Shown here piece by piece: positions 35,401 to 40,474 of a stretch of DNA of 64,000 nt (within the stretch, counting starts at the first letter, position 1; the number at the start of each line of letters is the position of its first letter). This stretch comes from Phallusia mammillata (Eukaryota > Chordata > Ascidiacea > Phlebobranchia > Ascidiidae). The notes beneath the pieces are model-generated. The model did not search any database. It was not told the DNA's origin and was given only the letters and a program-made list of their open reading frames with translations. The position numbers and the translations under genes are program-made. The stretch spans positions 163,197 through 227,196 of the forward strand of contig QLIY01000096.1 of the NCBI GenBank assembly GCA_003260075.1, written 5' to 3'.

Positions 35401-36301
35401 AGTCGTAACCACAACAGGCATATCTACAATCTGCTGTAAGAACCAAATAGCAAACTAACAGAACTGATTTATTTTCCACCTAGAAACCGGAGCAACCTCA
35501 AAAACACCCGCACGGACATGCAAAGCTGGATTTTGTTTTCTCTGTTCTCTTGCTTTTCGGCTTCGCGATAGCATGGATCTTTGGATTTGTGATGTTGCAC
35601 GCAACCAATCAATCACAATTAGACGGTTGTGCGTGGATGTTTGGCCTGCTGAACGGCATCATGGTAAGATTGGTTAGAGTTGTAAGACGAGACGGAGCTT
35701 TAGTTTGAATAAAGCGTGTTTAATTCAGGACTGACTTAACACTCGCATACATCTGTGTCCCGTTTAAAACTCAGTGTGACTATAACTGTAAAATTAATGC
35801 GTTTGGAGCGGTTGCACAAGCACTTACAAAATTTAGAAAGCAACTGTTGCGGGTATTTTTTCTTGACAAAACTACCCCTAAGCCCAAAGTGTATGGGGCT
35901 TAATCAAAAAGTACGGCACAAAGACAATAAACGTTGCAGGAATAGAGATCACATAAACGTCAAGTAATATAAATAAATATATATATATTGTACGTAGTGT
36001 GCCCATGCCCGCTGGAAAAAAGTTATGCTTTGAAATGAAATTGTGCTCTAAAACTAACCAAAAGTCTTGGCAGTGCCACTGACGAAACAGCAAAATGTTT
36101 TTCTCGTTTCAGGGTGTCGTCATGTTTCTGGTGTACTGCTTCTTCCCAGCCGTGATTCGAGCCATGCTGATCGCCTTTGTTTGCTGCAAGAAAAAAGATG
36201 AAAAGAAGAAAGGAAAAGAGAAAGAGGAGGAAAGTGAGCAAGGAGTGGTGGAGGAGTCGAGAGAACATGTTTCAGAAGAGAGGCCAGGAGCGAAAGCATA
36301 G
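3472..36301 (+). CDS. Giant lectin-type adhesion GPCR: signal peptide, 27 H-lectin-like domains, 2 LCCL, HRM-like, GAIN/GPS, 7TM
   Basis: Genomic span of one multi-exon gene, assembled by reading splice sites and phases by eye (about 77 exons). Signal exon 3472-3532; about 60 ectodomain exons; GAIN/GPS exons to 32598; six transmembrane exons 33311-36301 ending at TAG. Every ectodomain exon from 5963 to 29019 starts and ends in phase 1, apart from exons damaged by homopolymer tracts, so the reading frame passes continuously through the array. The order is signal peptide, H1, two linkers, H2, linker, LCCL-a, H3, linker, LCCL-b, H4-H27 with linkers, stalk, HRM-like, GAIN, GPS, seven helices. Lectin modules would sit outside the cell and the helices would couple ligand binding to G proteins, as known for adhesion GPCRs. 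I recognise no named orthologue. It could be two adjacent genes, but no stop, polyadenylation signal plus new signal exon appears inside. Confidence 0.75.
3969..4121. repeat. Imperfect inverted repeat (foldback element) in intron 1
   Basis: Arm 3969-4023 is nearly the reverse complement of 4065-4121, with a 41-base spacer containing TTTCGCTATAAAAGCATCATCAG. The flanking 3903-3960 stretch (GACTGCGACGATTCAGGGTC) recurs at 26057-26215, so this is part of a dispersed family. The spacer motif resembles the one in the palindrome at 4340-4526. Confidence 0.6.
4340..4526. repeat. Near-perfect 187-bp palindrome
   Basis: The two arms, about 90 bases each, are reverse complements around a five-base centre (AAGCA at about 4431-4435), with outer ends TGTAAGTTCC and GGAACTTACA. 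It would form a long hairpin in single-stranded DNA or RNA. Each arm carries TTTCGCTATTACAGCATCGTCAG-like sequence, linking it to the foldback family at 3969-4121. Confidence 0.85.
4602..5136. mobile_element. hAT-type non-autonomous element, TIR CATAGGCGCC, perfect 8-bp TSD
   Basis: The ends CATAGGCGCC (4602) and GGCGCCTATG (ending 5136) are exact inverted repeats. The element is flanked by GCCGTTAC on both sides (4594-4601 and 5137-5144), a perfect 8-base target duplication typical of hAT transposition. The 535-bp interior has no transposase frame. Its TIR differs from the CAGGGG/CAGTGG group elsewhere in the window. Confidence 0.85.
5238..5330. repeat. Small inverted-repeat element
   Basis: TGGACAAAGGGC at 5238 is matched by the inverted GGGCCTTTTTGTCCA ending at 5330. 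It could be a tiny MITE or chance; no clear target duplication is visible. Confidence 0.3.
5963..6208 (+). CDS. H-type-lectin-like domain H1
   Basis: A 246-nt phase 1-1 exon (82 residues) between TTATAG and CCAG|GT. It shows the module pattern used throughout the gene: a start ALQ-x-G, a strand with VPFN, a core KICDSSFT, then KRNDLAIGWNQS and a final aromatic strand (LQWK). The GW after an Arg/Lys-Asp turn and the W near the end match the H-type lectin fold family (discoidin I C-terminal/Helix agglutinin type), here by eye only. Two small Ser/Thr/Pro linker exons follow at 6384-6416 and 6951-6992. Confidence 0.7.
6384..6992 (+). CDS. Linker exons L1 and L2
   Basis: Two very short phase 1-1 exons, 6384-6416 (33 nt, EPLALQNINST-like) and 6951-6992 (42 nt, VPTDLTTTSSRILP). 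They have no fold and are rich in Thr and Ser, so probably form an O-glycosylated spacer between lectin domains. The 535-base intron between them holds nothing I recognise. Confidence 0.55.
7602..7841 (+). CDS. H-type-lectin-like domain H2 (short subtype)
   Basis: A 240-nt phase 1-1 exon. This subtype lacks the RTD-x-x-GW turn: it has CVNSS, then VVKICDWGFVV, then a strand ending LYWRIFA. The same subtype recurs as H8 (15415-15654) and H13 (17761-18000). The linker exon 7954-7989 (DPPELAKLAIPT) follows; an almost identical linker at 12816-12851 precedes LCCL-b, showing that H/linker/LCCL was duplicated as a block. Confidence 0.65.
8097..9672. mobile_element. DNA element copy A with internal ~130-bp tandem subrepeats (contains a nested hAT)
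   Basis: It begins near AATTATGGGTCCCC and ends near ATATGGGACCCAATAT, roughly inverted ends. Inside, a block containing TTACCCCACTAGCCCCCTAAAATGGGTGA recurs at about 8592, 8720, 8852 and 8982, spaced about 130 bases. A hAT element sits inside at 9153-9469. The corresponding intron beside LCCL-b (12852-13000) lacks this insertion, so it arrived after the exon block was duplicated, or was lost from the other copy. No transposase is seen. Confidence 0.6.
9153..9469. mobile_element. hAT-type MITE, 8-bp TSD CTTTAAAC
   Basis: CAGGGGTGTGCAACCTTTG at 9153 and an inverted GGTTGCACACCCCTG ending at 9469 form the terminal repeats. CTTTAAAC flanks both sides exactly (9145-9152 and 9470-9477). It is GC-richer than its surroundings (GGGCCGCA motifs), has no coding capacity and is nested in element copy A. 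Confidence 0.9.
9690..10755. mobile_element. DNA element copy B, tandem to copy A
   Basis: It shares with copy A the start AATTATGGGTCCCC, the internal ACAGATGGTAGATATAGTTATG stretch, the CCCCACTAGCCCCC motifs (about 10152 and 10281) and the end GGTTATAAAAGACAGTGGATGATATGGGATCC. A 174-codon open frame over 9684-10208 lies wholly inside this repeat and has no recognisable motif, so I do not call a gene. Confidence 0.55.
10879..11498 (+). CDS. LCCL domain a (two exons: 10879-11046, 11367-11498)
   Basis: Exon 1 (168 nt) carries the first half of an LCCL domain, with VWGT-like RLWGTGMYTDDSYIC followed by AAAIHDG, and four cysteines. Exon 2 (132 nt) continues with GGIVTVFKYKG, YTGSTKNNVTS and a final GGSFAFQS. 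Order and spacing match the LCCL family (cochlin, Lgl1, Limulus factor C), an extracellular module. LCCL is not a usual adhesion GPCR module. The tail of exon 1 and following intron appear twice around an N at 11162 (see the repeat entry); reading the exon once gives an intact domain. Confidence 0.85.
11032..11292. repeat. Exact 130-bp direct repeat flanking an N (likely assembly join)
   Basis: Bases 11032-11161 are repeated as 11163-11292, with the only ambiguous base of the window (11162) between them. The repeat starts in the last codons of LCCL-a exon 1 and runs into the intron. LCCL-b has only one such segment. This is best explained by two contig ends joined without merging their overlap. 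Confidence 0.85.
11511..12354. mobile_element. hAT-type element in LCCL-a intron, TSD GTTTAGAT
   Basis: It starts CAGGGGTGTGCAACCTTTTT and ends with inverted GGGTTGCACACCCCT-A. GTTTAGAT flanks it at 11503-11510 and 12355-12362. The paralogous intron after LCCL-b has the uninterrupted site (AAGTTTAGATGATTACTGGGG at about 13507), an empty site that proves insertion. The last base is mutated from the expected G. No transposase frame. Confidence 0.9.
12454..12636 (+). pseudogene. H-lectin-like domain H3, 3' third replaced by poly-G
   Basis: The exon starts normally after TTTTAG (ALQTGDVVVSSSSAPTAL) and reads through KITNVCDSNFTVEV, then runs into 82 consecutive G at 12637-12718. The GW turn, last strand and splice donor are missing. 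The paralogue at 14883 has about 101 bases between the same landmarks, against 110 here, so the tract replaces sequence of similar length. It is probably an intact exon hidden by a sequencing or assembly fault; I mark it broken as it stands. The linker exon 12816-12851 follows. Confidence 0.7.
13001..13504 (+). CDS. LCCL domain b (two exons: 13001-13168, 13373-13504)
   Basis: Near-identical to LCCL-a with the same exon lengths (168 and 132 nt) and phases. RLWGTGMYTDDSYIC and AAAIHNG lie in exon 1; GGIVTVFKYQG and NNVTS in exon 2. Differences are few (for example His-Asp-Gly versus His-Asn-Gly), so the duplication is recent. Its intron is short and lacks the hAT insertion and the large DNA element found around copy a. 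Confidence 0.85.
13605..13850 (+). CDS. H-type-lectin-like domain H4
   Basis: A complete 246-nt phase 1-1 exon with ALQTGDVVIPSSST at the start, FPFNTT, KITKVCDSHFTVQVKRTD and PSGWNQSFPLQYEVFS. It is the intact counterpart of the broken H3. Linker exon 13937-13975 (ESVALTKNASVSK) follows; a close copy of that linker is at 16684-16722. Confidence 0.7.
14077..14331 (+). CDS. H-type-lectin-like domain H5 (255-nt subtype)
   Basis: Phase 1-1 exon with VPFNSCIKQTAKVEVTF, then TSDLGFNVSITRMDKAVGW and a final LIYWKAFRWSDA. The LGFNVSITRMD...GW block is the clearest match to the H-type lectin pattern in this gene (Gly-Phe before the second strand, basic-Asp, GW, then W-x-A). The 24-nt linker 14414-14437 (VPTAGIPQ) follows. 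H11 at 16801-17055 is a near-identical copy. Confidence 0.75.
14505..14709 (+). pseudogene. Chimeric H domain H6 joined through a poly-C run
   Basis: The first part (VLQKGDVVVPISSSPTASL...) equals the start of H7/H12. At 14633-14642 ten C appear, and the sequence then continues with the end of an H5/H11-type exon (ACAAAGCAGTTGGTTGGCAGG). The total of 205 nt is not a multiple of three, so the frame shifts into a premature stop. A real recombination or a mis-join would both give this. The linker copy at 14792-14815 follows. Confidence 0.7.
14883..15654 (+). CDS. H-lectin-like domains H7 and H8 with linker
   Basis: H7 14883-15128 (246 nt; ends LQFKVFS), linker 15256-15312 (VQPELANKTAIKP...), H8 15415-15654 (240 nt, short subtype, CDWGFDVTISGSN). 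Linker 15724-15780 (EPKALANKNITATTPSIPQ) leads to H9. The whole stretch from about 14870 is repeated almost base for base 2346 bases downstream. Confidence 0.7.
15848..16599 (+). CDS. H-lectin-like domains H9 and H10 with linker
   Basis: H9 15848-16093 (ALQNGSMTIPSSSTPTAL start, KRIDLPSGWNQSF) and H10 16354-16599 (ALQTGSMIISNSST, PSGWSQSFPLLYEVFS), each 246 nt, phase 1-1. They are joined by linker 16227-16283 (EPKALANKNITTTTPSLPQ). H10 is followed by linker 16684-16722. These are of the SMTIP subtype that makes up the 18-22 kb array. Confidence 0.7.
16801..18000 (+). CDS. H-lectin-like domains H11, H12 and H13 with linkers
   Basis: H11 16801-17055 (copy of H5), linker 17138-17161, H12 17229-17474 (copy of H7), linker 17602-17658, H13 17761-18000 (copy of H8), linker 18070-18126. 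All frames are open and all exons keep phase 1-1, so this second copy of the duplicated block is intact, unlike the chimeric H6 upstream. Confidence 0.75.
18194..22464 (+). CDS. Tandem array of nine near-identical H-lectin-like domains, H14-H22
   Basis: Nine 246-nt phase 1-1 exons: 18194-18439, 18696-18941, 19196-19441, 19696-19941, 20199-20444, 20704-20949, 21212-21457, 21717-21962, 22219-22464. Each reads A-LQ-[NST]-GSMTIPSSS, FTFP, [VI]MVTAPGLPKHTF, K[VI]xK[VI]CDSNFTV[QE]V, RTDLPSGWNxSFPL and ends YPG or FPG. Linkers of 57-63 nt (EPKALANKN-[IV]-TTTTPSVPQ type) lie at 18569, 19072, 19572, 20072, 20574, 21080, 21588, 22092 and 22595. Some linkers gained one or two Thr codons (ACC repeats). 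The variable positions are clustered in the second strand (NKTLNKSVE, KTILNKSVE, NTTLDKSIK). They probably act as a rod of repeated carbohydrate-binding or spacer domains outside the cell. Confidence 0.75.
18194..22720. repeat. ~500-bp coding satellite-like repeat (exon + linker + both introns)
   Basis: One unit contains H exon, intron, linker exon and intron; units start at 18194, 18696, 19196, 19696, 20199, 20704, 21212, 21717 and 22219 (spacings 502, 500, 500, 503, 505, 508, 505, 502). Introns are as alike as exons. Intron variants recur out of order: the GATTGTTGTTTGCATTGCAT type follows the exons at 18194, 20199 and 21717. This shows duplications of several units at once or repeated conversion. 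Confidence 0.85.
22720..22966 (+). pseudogene. H-lectin-like domain H23, acceptor and core replaced by poly-C
   Basis: The expected TTGTTTTTCAGC before TTTGCAGACTGG is replaced by ten C (22710-22719), removing the normal acceptor. Inside the exon the expected CCAAAATTTG before TGACTCC is replaced by 12 C (22866-22877), two bases longer than expected, which shifts the frame. The rest is a normal H domain ending LPG at the donor 22967. Linker 23807-23854 follows after a hAT insertion. Confidence 0.7.
23428..23761. mobile_element. hAT-type MITE, TSD GTTTAACA
   Basis: CAGGGGTTCCCAACCTTTTT at 23428 and an inverted AGGTTGGGAACCACTG ending at 23761. GTTTAACA is present on both sides (23420-23427 and 23762-23769). 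It lies in the intron before linker 23807-23854, and the 3' repeat contains the fragment CGCGTACCAC seen twice. Confidence 0.9.
23917..24162 (+). CDS. H-type-lectin-like domain H24
   Basis: A 246-nt phase 1-1 exon, diverged from the tandem array: MEVPSSPNPSL, KTFNKNVEIRIS, VTKICDSSLSVRVTRTDSNSGWKKS, then LHVEVFPG. It marks the end of the recently amplified section; from here the modules are older and less alike. Linker 24434-24493 (GPAALNNKTTTVVPSAKVPD) follows. The 548-base intron to H25 holds nothing I recognise. Confidence 0.7.
25043..25288 (+). CDS. H-type-lectin-like domain H25
   Basis: A 246-nt phase 1-1 exon with the classic H-lectin signature: FPHCLNSSASIKLQL, then TDTGFNVTVVRTDQVAGWSDSP and LQWRAING at the end. 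Gly-Phe, Arg-Thr-Asp, GW and the final W-x-A are all present. Linker 25782-25835 (DSKLNSISATPTTPQGPT) follows after a SINE-bearing intron. Confidence 0.75.
25420..25640 (+). mobile_element. tRNA-derived SINE fragment in intron
   Basis: A stretch with GGGTTCGAATCCCACCG at about 25492-25508 matches the tRNA B box and T-loop, preceded by AAAGAGCACGGATTCTAAGG, which resembles a degraded A-box half. No full tRNA cloverleaf can be drawn, so I call a SINE and not a tRNA gene. Confidence 0.45.
26057..26215. repeat. Dispersed repeat shared with intron 1
   Basis: It contains TTATTAATGAAATCTCC, ACTGCGACGATTCAGGGTCATT and AAACAAATGCATTTCGCT, all present in the same order at 3903-4045. Here the second inverted arm is missing, so it is a partial copy of the foldback family. 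Confidence 0.6.
26309..26606 (+). pseudogene. H-lectin-like domain H26 interrupted by 64 C
   Basis: The exon begins after TATTACAG with VKQVGWFVVKDNKK and SNKATVKLSWK, then runs into 64 C at 26421-26484. It resumes with HIFQVNVDKI, NRIDKVSGWNTSF and FELQ to the donor at 26607. Both parts are good H-domain halves. The total of 298 nt is not a multiple of three, so the tract shifts the frame as sequenced. Removing about 52 bases would restore the usual 246. Likely a sequence error over an intact exon. Confidence 0.65.
26724..26969. mobile_element. hAT-type MITE, near-perfect TSD
   Basis: CAGTGGTTCCGAACCTTTAT at 26724 and an inverted AGTTGGGAACCACTG ending at 26969. Flanks GGTTAAGA (26716-26723) and CGTTAAGA (26970-26977) match at seven of eight bases. 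It lies in the intron between H26 and linker 27125-27163 (EPAPVALTATSPT). Confidence 0.8.
27442..27690 (+). CDS. H-type-lectin-like domain H27 (most membrane-proximal)
   Basis: A 249-nt phase 1-1 exon: VLQKGSTNVTGST, LTIPFNSAIKF, KINVTNITDCCFTVRIERTDKKAGHNS, ending IDWKLVN. The usual GW is AGH here, so a conserved Trp is missing. It is the last lectin module before the stalk. Confidence 0.65.
27966..28091. mobile_element. pogo/Tigger-like MITE copy 1
   Basis: It begins AGTAAACCTCGGTTAA and ends with inverted CCGTGGTTTACTG followed by TA. The interior (CAAGTTTTGTCCGAATTAGG, GAAGATCCG) matches the copy at 33602-33770. Confidence 0.6.
28356..28954 (+). CDS. Thr/Pro stalk exons
   Basis: Two phase 1-1 exons, 28356-28406 (ETTSPSVTTVAPVTLTS) and 28895-28954 (ATTSSLKPTPAITVTASAVI). 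They have no fold and are rich in Thr, Ser and Pro, a probable O-glycosylated stalk between the lectin array and the HRM/GAIN part. Confidence 0.6.
29019..29751 (+). CDS. HRM-like Cys region preceding GAIN (exons 29019-29129, 29642-29751)
   Basis: Exon 1 (ETIYCPKTAILVGGTTYNFAQ, then ATSAETCKDG) and exon 2 (GRPIATSQCVRQTSS...VVCNASLNQLFNK) give a C-x(n)-C-x-G-x(n)-C order that resembles the hormone-receptor-motif region of adhesion GPCRs. The usual Trp residues are not obvious, so this is a weak match. From the end of exon 2 onward the introns change to phase 0, as expected where the shuffled ectodomain meets the conserved receptor core. The intron contains two ~90-base diverged direct repeats (about 29195-29360). 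Confidence 0.5.
29974..32153 (+). CDS. GAIN domain exons
   Basis: Exons 29974-30123, 30370-30443, 30519-30548, 30604-30718, 30927-31007, 31343-31492, 32034-32153. Phases are consistent through all joins. The helical first part (QAQMAELKLLLST, AYLEALINTN) is followed by PWSVLD, then strands such as VVIVRIAG and the final NIPVTIIYLTN. Helical subdomain A followed by a beta-rich subdomain B ending at the GPS is the known GAIN layout. Exon 30519-30548 is only 30 nt. Intron 31493-32033 contains a hammerhead-like motif near 31879. Confidence 0.7.
32461..32598 (+). CDS. GPS motif exon
   Basis: A 138-nt phase 0 exon with the four-cysteine GPS pattern: CKSYKTALGQWTAQDC, then CICKQVTDYSLVV. The W-x(3)-x-C spacing and CxC before the cleavage position match adhesion GPCR GPS motifs. 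At the cleavage tripeptide, usually His-Leu/Ile-Ser/Thr, the sequence is Gln-Val-Thr: the His thought to start autoproteolysis is replaced. Confidence 0.85.
33311..36301 (+). CDS. Seven-transmembrane domain and cytoplasmic tail
   Basis: Six exons: 33311-33420 (TM1, FGFIICIIALAITFLCF), 33826-34054 (TM2-TM3, with KLREHPSAVYVC before TM2 and QYFFLVAWFWL in TM3), 34475-34592 (TM4), 34989-35149 (TM5), 35484-35663 (TM6, IAWIFGF, and start of TM7, FGLLNGIM) and 36113-36301 (GVVMFLVYC, then tail). The QYFFLVAWFWL, WIFG and LNG-x(2)-G motifs are those of family B2/adhesion receptors. The tail is short and highly charged (KKKDEKKKGKEKEEESEQ) and ends at TAG 36299-36301. Phases are continuous across all joins. 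Confidence 0.88.
33602..33770. mobile_element. pogo/Tigger-like MITE copy 2
   Basis: CAGTAAAAACCTCGGTTAACC at 33602 and inverted GGTTTAACCGAGGTTTACTG ending at 33770. It lies in the intron just upstream of the TM2-TM3 exon and is similar throughout to the copy at 27966-28091. Confidence 0.7.
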
Positions 36302-36545
36302 GCTTTTTACTATGGAAAGAGCACACATTGCTTAAGTGTGTAAACTGTATATAGGATGTATACCCAGTTTTGAATATATATGAATGTTTTGGGTGTTTTG
36401 GTGGTTGTTAAATGACACTTACGGCCCTTAATTAATACATGTGTTTTTATAAATTGACAGATAAGATGATTGCAAAGACAAAAGATGTTTTAATCATCAC
36501 AGTTTGTGGTACAGTTAAGATGTACGGAAACTAATCCGATAAAAC

Positions 36546-36551
36546 AATAAA
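36546..36551 (+). terminator. Polyadenylation signal AATAAA of the GPCR gene
   Basis: AATAAA lies 245 bases after the stop codon, followed by GT-rich sequence; a second AATAAA is at about 36633. Either could end the transcript. Confidence 0.55.
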
Positions 36552-36639
36552 GGTACTGACTTGCAATTTGTTACTCACAGTGTGTTCACCTTTCTGTGTG
36601 GAATTTCATGTCACATTTCACTGTACTCAGAATAAAATG

Positions 36640-37645
36640 TTTGTTGATATTGGTTGTGCAGTTTTGTAGCAATGCATGATTAATCATGAGACCTTTGTCC
36701 AAGCGTGGTTTTGTTGAAGTTCTATTAAGGTTTCACATAATTAAAGTGGTTTTAAGTTTCAGAAAAACCTTTACCTGCTAATCGTTCTTGGTTTTAATCG
36801 GAGGCAAGAACGCAATATTTTAACCAGACTTAAAGGGCGTTTTCAAAATATGATTTTTGGGTGTAAAACAATTGTGAGTAATAAGAACAGGATACTCCAT
36901 GATCAGCACAATTTTTTAGATATGTTTTTGTCACAATTATATATTCGTGCAATTACATCACATTTTAAGAAACATTTTCAATAATACAGCAGTAGCTCTT
37001 GTTAAATCTCAAAGGCTTTAAAAATACATATCGTTAGCTTTACAAAACATCAAAATGTTTACTTAGTTTTAATAGCCAAAAAAATCTTATCTTTGTCGAA
37101 ATTAACGCAAATGTTATGAGAAAATTTTTTCTGTCAGGTGGATAACATTTATTGCAACCATGTACAAATCATTACGAGTTTATTAAAAACTATGTATAGT
37201 TTGGGGCACATTCCAAGCAAAGATTTGGTAAATTATGCAATCAACCTTACGATTGGTTGGTTTTTAAGGGCCAATGACGTTGCAAAACCGAGTTTTTTGG
37301 TTGGTCGAATGAAAAATGAAAAAAGGGAACAAGTGTTGCAGTGACTTGTGTTGTGTTCCATTTGTCACTAGTCGCTGTGGAGAGAGGCCGTTTTTGTCCG
37401 TGCGTTTTGACATTGGAATGACACCACTGAAAGCTAAAGGTTATATTTGTTGTTTCATGATATAATTGGTAATTTTGTATCATTATTTGTTGTATTGTAG
37501 TATAAACGGAGAGGTAAATTGAGGGTGCACCTCACTTTCCTTTTGCGCAAATACCCAGTATAATTAAGTTTATAATTGAGTTTGAAGTTAATGCTTGACG
37601 GCGAAGTATGTTGCAAGTATCTGCCTTCTAGTTTTGTTGTTGCAG
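36640..37645. other. No gene recognised
   Basis: AT-rich stretch with short open frames lacking motifs or good splice context. Nothing repetitive was recognised. Confidence 0.4.
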
Positions 37646-39997
37646 GTTTTCGACGTAGTAGATCAAGACGCCAAAGCACGGACAAGTTTAAGGTTAGACC
37701 GAAACTCTCCACCGAGATCAAAGTAAGTTTACGCATACTGTAAAGTGCTTTATGCAATATTAAAACAAATTATTATAGCATTGAAATACTAATAAAGTTA
37801 ACGCATACTGTAAAGTAAACCTGCAATGTGGTAATTGTAAAATCCCCATGTGCCTTATAAAAAAATATTAAAATGAAGTTATTAACTATTTGCGTACCAA
37901 GAAACTGCCATGCAACAGAATATATTTTTCTTGAACCTACCAGGTGTGTCGAACTTATAACTTTTAGTTTGTTTATTTTTAATTCGTTTGAAAAGTTTTG
38001 ACAATTAGGTTGTTGACTGAGTTCTTTTCTAGAAAAAAACGTCGCGTCCCCTGAGTTGGAGCCAAGATTTTACGATCCAAATGCAGGTAGTTTAATTGTT
38101 AAATAAAGTATGCTAGGTTACATACCCCCTTCGGACAAAAAAAATAGTTGGTTAATGTGCCGGAAGTCAGAAATGTTATTACCTACTAAGTAGTGTTTTA
38201 AATCCTTTTGAAAGCATTTATCTCACGAATAAAAATGTTGTCTAGAAAAATGTGGCGCCAACGGTTGGAACCATGACTGCACTATCCAAATACAGGTAAT
38301 CTGAAGCGCTTTAAAATGTAATAGGCTACTTGCACCGATACCGTAATTTTCAACACACACACAATACTGCTGTTAAAATGTTTTTCTAGATGCTCTTAGT
38401 TAAACGATAAACAAACCTTGAGCCGAAACAGACAGAAAATTGAAAGGGTTTCGATGAAATTTACTTCTACCTTGCAAATTTATTTAACAGGCAAGTACAT
38501 TTTGAGATCTATCCAAATATTTATAAGATTGTACTCGGTGCTGGATGAAGGGTCTTCTGGCCTGTAGGCACATTTTATAAGTGGCCCGAAAATCAGGGTT
38601 GCCAACTAACAAATTAGAATTACCAGTGTTGCATTTAAGTGGCCCGAAAATCAGGGTGTTGCCAACTAAAAAATTAGAATTATCAGTGTTGCCAAATCAT
38701 TGTCGTAAAGATCGTGGATGTAAAGTGGCATGGATTTTTGCCTGGCCTGTAGGTACGTGCCTAATTTGCCTAATGGTTAATCCGGCACTGATTGTACGTT
38801 AATAAACTCCACAGTTTTGGACTATGACATTAAAAGTTTACTTGGCCTTTTTCCTACCAGTATCTAGGTGTCACAATAAATACGTTATATACTGCTAACT
38901 ATTTAATTTTCTTTGCAGAACGGACTACAGAGCAAAGTGAAATGGCGTGTTTTCTTTCTTGCAGACCAAGAGGGGAAATGTGGCTCTGTATCGATTTCAA
39001 GTAAATTCTTTTTCGTTGTTATTTCGACATACAATACGTACCAATTAAAGAATGCAATGTACGTTTCAGCATCTATTGTTAGGCCATAATTGCTAAACAT
39101 AAACTATTTCGCCATCTAAGCTTGTTTGTTGCATCAGAAACGTCACATATAGCTTAGCGTTAGTTAGAAGCTTTAAATATAGTAATTAAAATTTGTGATT
39201 ATGTACAAATAAACTTACATATATTTTCTAGAAGTATCAGCCCAGTTATCTACCTATTGTTGCGACTCCAAATAGTGTTGGTTTGTTACAGGCTTTCATC
39301 TGGCAGGCAACCTCCAGCGGACAGTCGATATTTAAAGTTAACGTGTCCACCATGTAAGTGTTTACGAAAAGTACATGTAAGTAAAATAGCGCTCCTAGTT
39401 TACACTAAAACCAAATGCTAAAAGCAAATAAATATTACCGGTATGTTTGTTTTGCTGGATAAGTTGGGAACTTGCAGTACGTTATTTATTACAAATTCCT
39501 GGCCAGTAACTTAGTTGTATAATGTAAACAATTTTTCCAAATGGTGCTTGTAGCATGAATACACTGTTGCTGCCAGGCATAACGTATCAATAACTTATGT
39601 TTGCAATGTATGTCATTACCCTGATGAAGGTGTTTCGTATGGGACATTGAAACGTTGGCATATTAAAATAGAATAAAAAACTGCCGGAAGAGCTAAAATT
39701 TTGTTGGTGCTTGTAGCATGTTGCACTTTGTATTTTGCATGTCAACACCTTTATGTATGCAGCATTGGAAAAAGTATATCAACGAAATGATTTCGCATCA
39801 TTAGCTTCAAAAGTAAACAATAGACCAGTAACTGGGCGTCAACAATGCAACCAACATACACAAAAATATATCTAATTTCAATATTTTATAAGGCTTTACG
39901 TACATTCGAATGCAGTTGTTAGTTTTGTTGCAGGTGCTCCCAAACCAAATGAATCCAAACTTCTGACGACGCTTCGACGTCCGCTCAAAAGTTTCTA
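37646..39997 (+). CDS. Possible short multi-exon gene or alternative 3' exons, product unknown
   Basis: Exon-like blocks bounded by good AG and GT signals: 37646-37722, 38033-38086, a duplicate-like block at about 38249-38297, 38919-39000, 39293-39352 and 39935-39997. The first reads FRRSRSRRQSTDKFK in one frame, strongly basic. Joining 37646, 38033 and 38919 in phase 0 stays open and stops at TAA in the 39293 block; another phase through 38919, 39293 and 39935 also stays open and stops at TAA 39995-39997. I cannot decide between them and found no start codon exon. It may be a small gene, a cytoplasmic-tail alternative of the GPCR, or a decayed gene. No family recognised. Confidence 0.25.
38580..38691. 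repeat. Tandem 57-base repeat
   Basis: AGTGGCCCGAAAATCAGGG...GCCAACTAA...AATTAGAATTA occurs twice in direct order, about 38579-38634 and 38637-38691, with a few differences. Confidence 0.7.
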
Positions 39998-40474
39998 AAC
40001 CAGCGGATATTTTTTGTTTGATTTTCGTTGTTTTTTGTTTTGTATTTTTGTTTTTATCGCTTTTGCAACATGAAGATGGAGATAGGCGCACACACATGTT
40101 CATCTTCATATCATATGCGTTTGTTCCGTCGTTATGTGTAGTTTTCGTGTACATGTTTGTAAATTTGAACATCTAATGTGTTAGGATATTGATGGTGCAG
40201 ATGTTTTTTTTATTTTGTTTTTAAATTCAAATCCACTTGTTGAACCTTGCGTTGTTAAACCATTGTGTTACATCTAATTGTATGTTACTGGCAACAACAT
40301 TACAACATATGTATTTGGCGTTAAAAATAAGAATGAATGAAAAATATATTGTTACTCCCTGCAGTTAAAAATATACAGTATCATTGTGATCATTATTATT
40401 TTAACTTCCTATTTATTTTTCAAATATGTGTATGAATCTATAAATAACTTAACCAAGTAAATCAAATCTTCACA

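Noticed and set aside
37646..39352. C2-domain or ferlin-like match for the orphan exons
   Set aside because: Only short stretches looked similar in one of several possible frames; not enough to assign a family.
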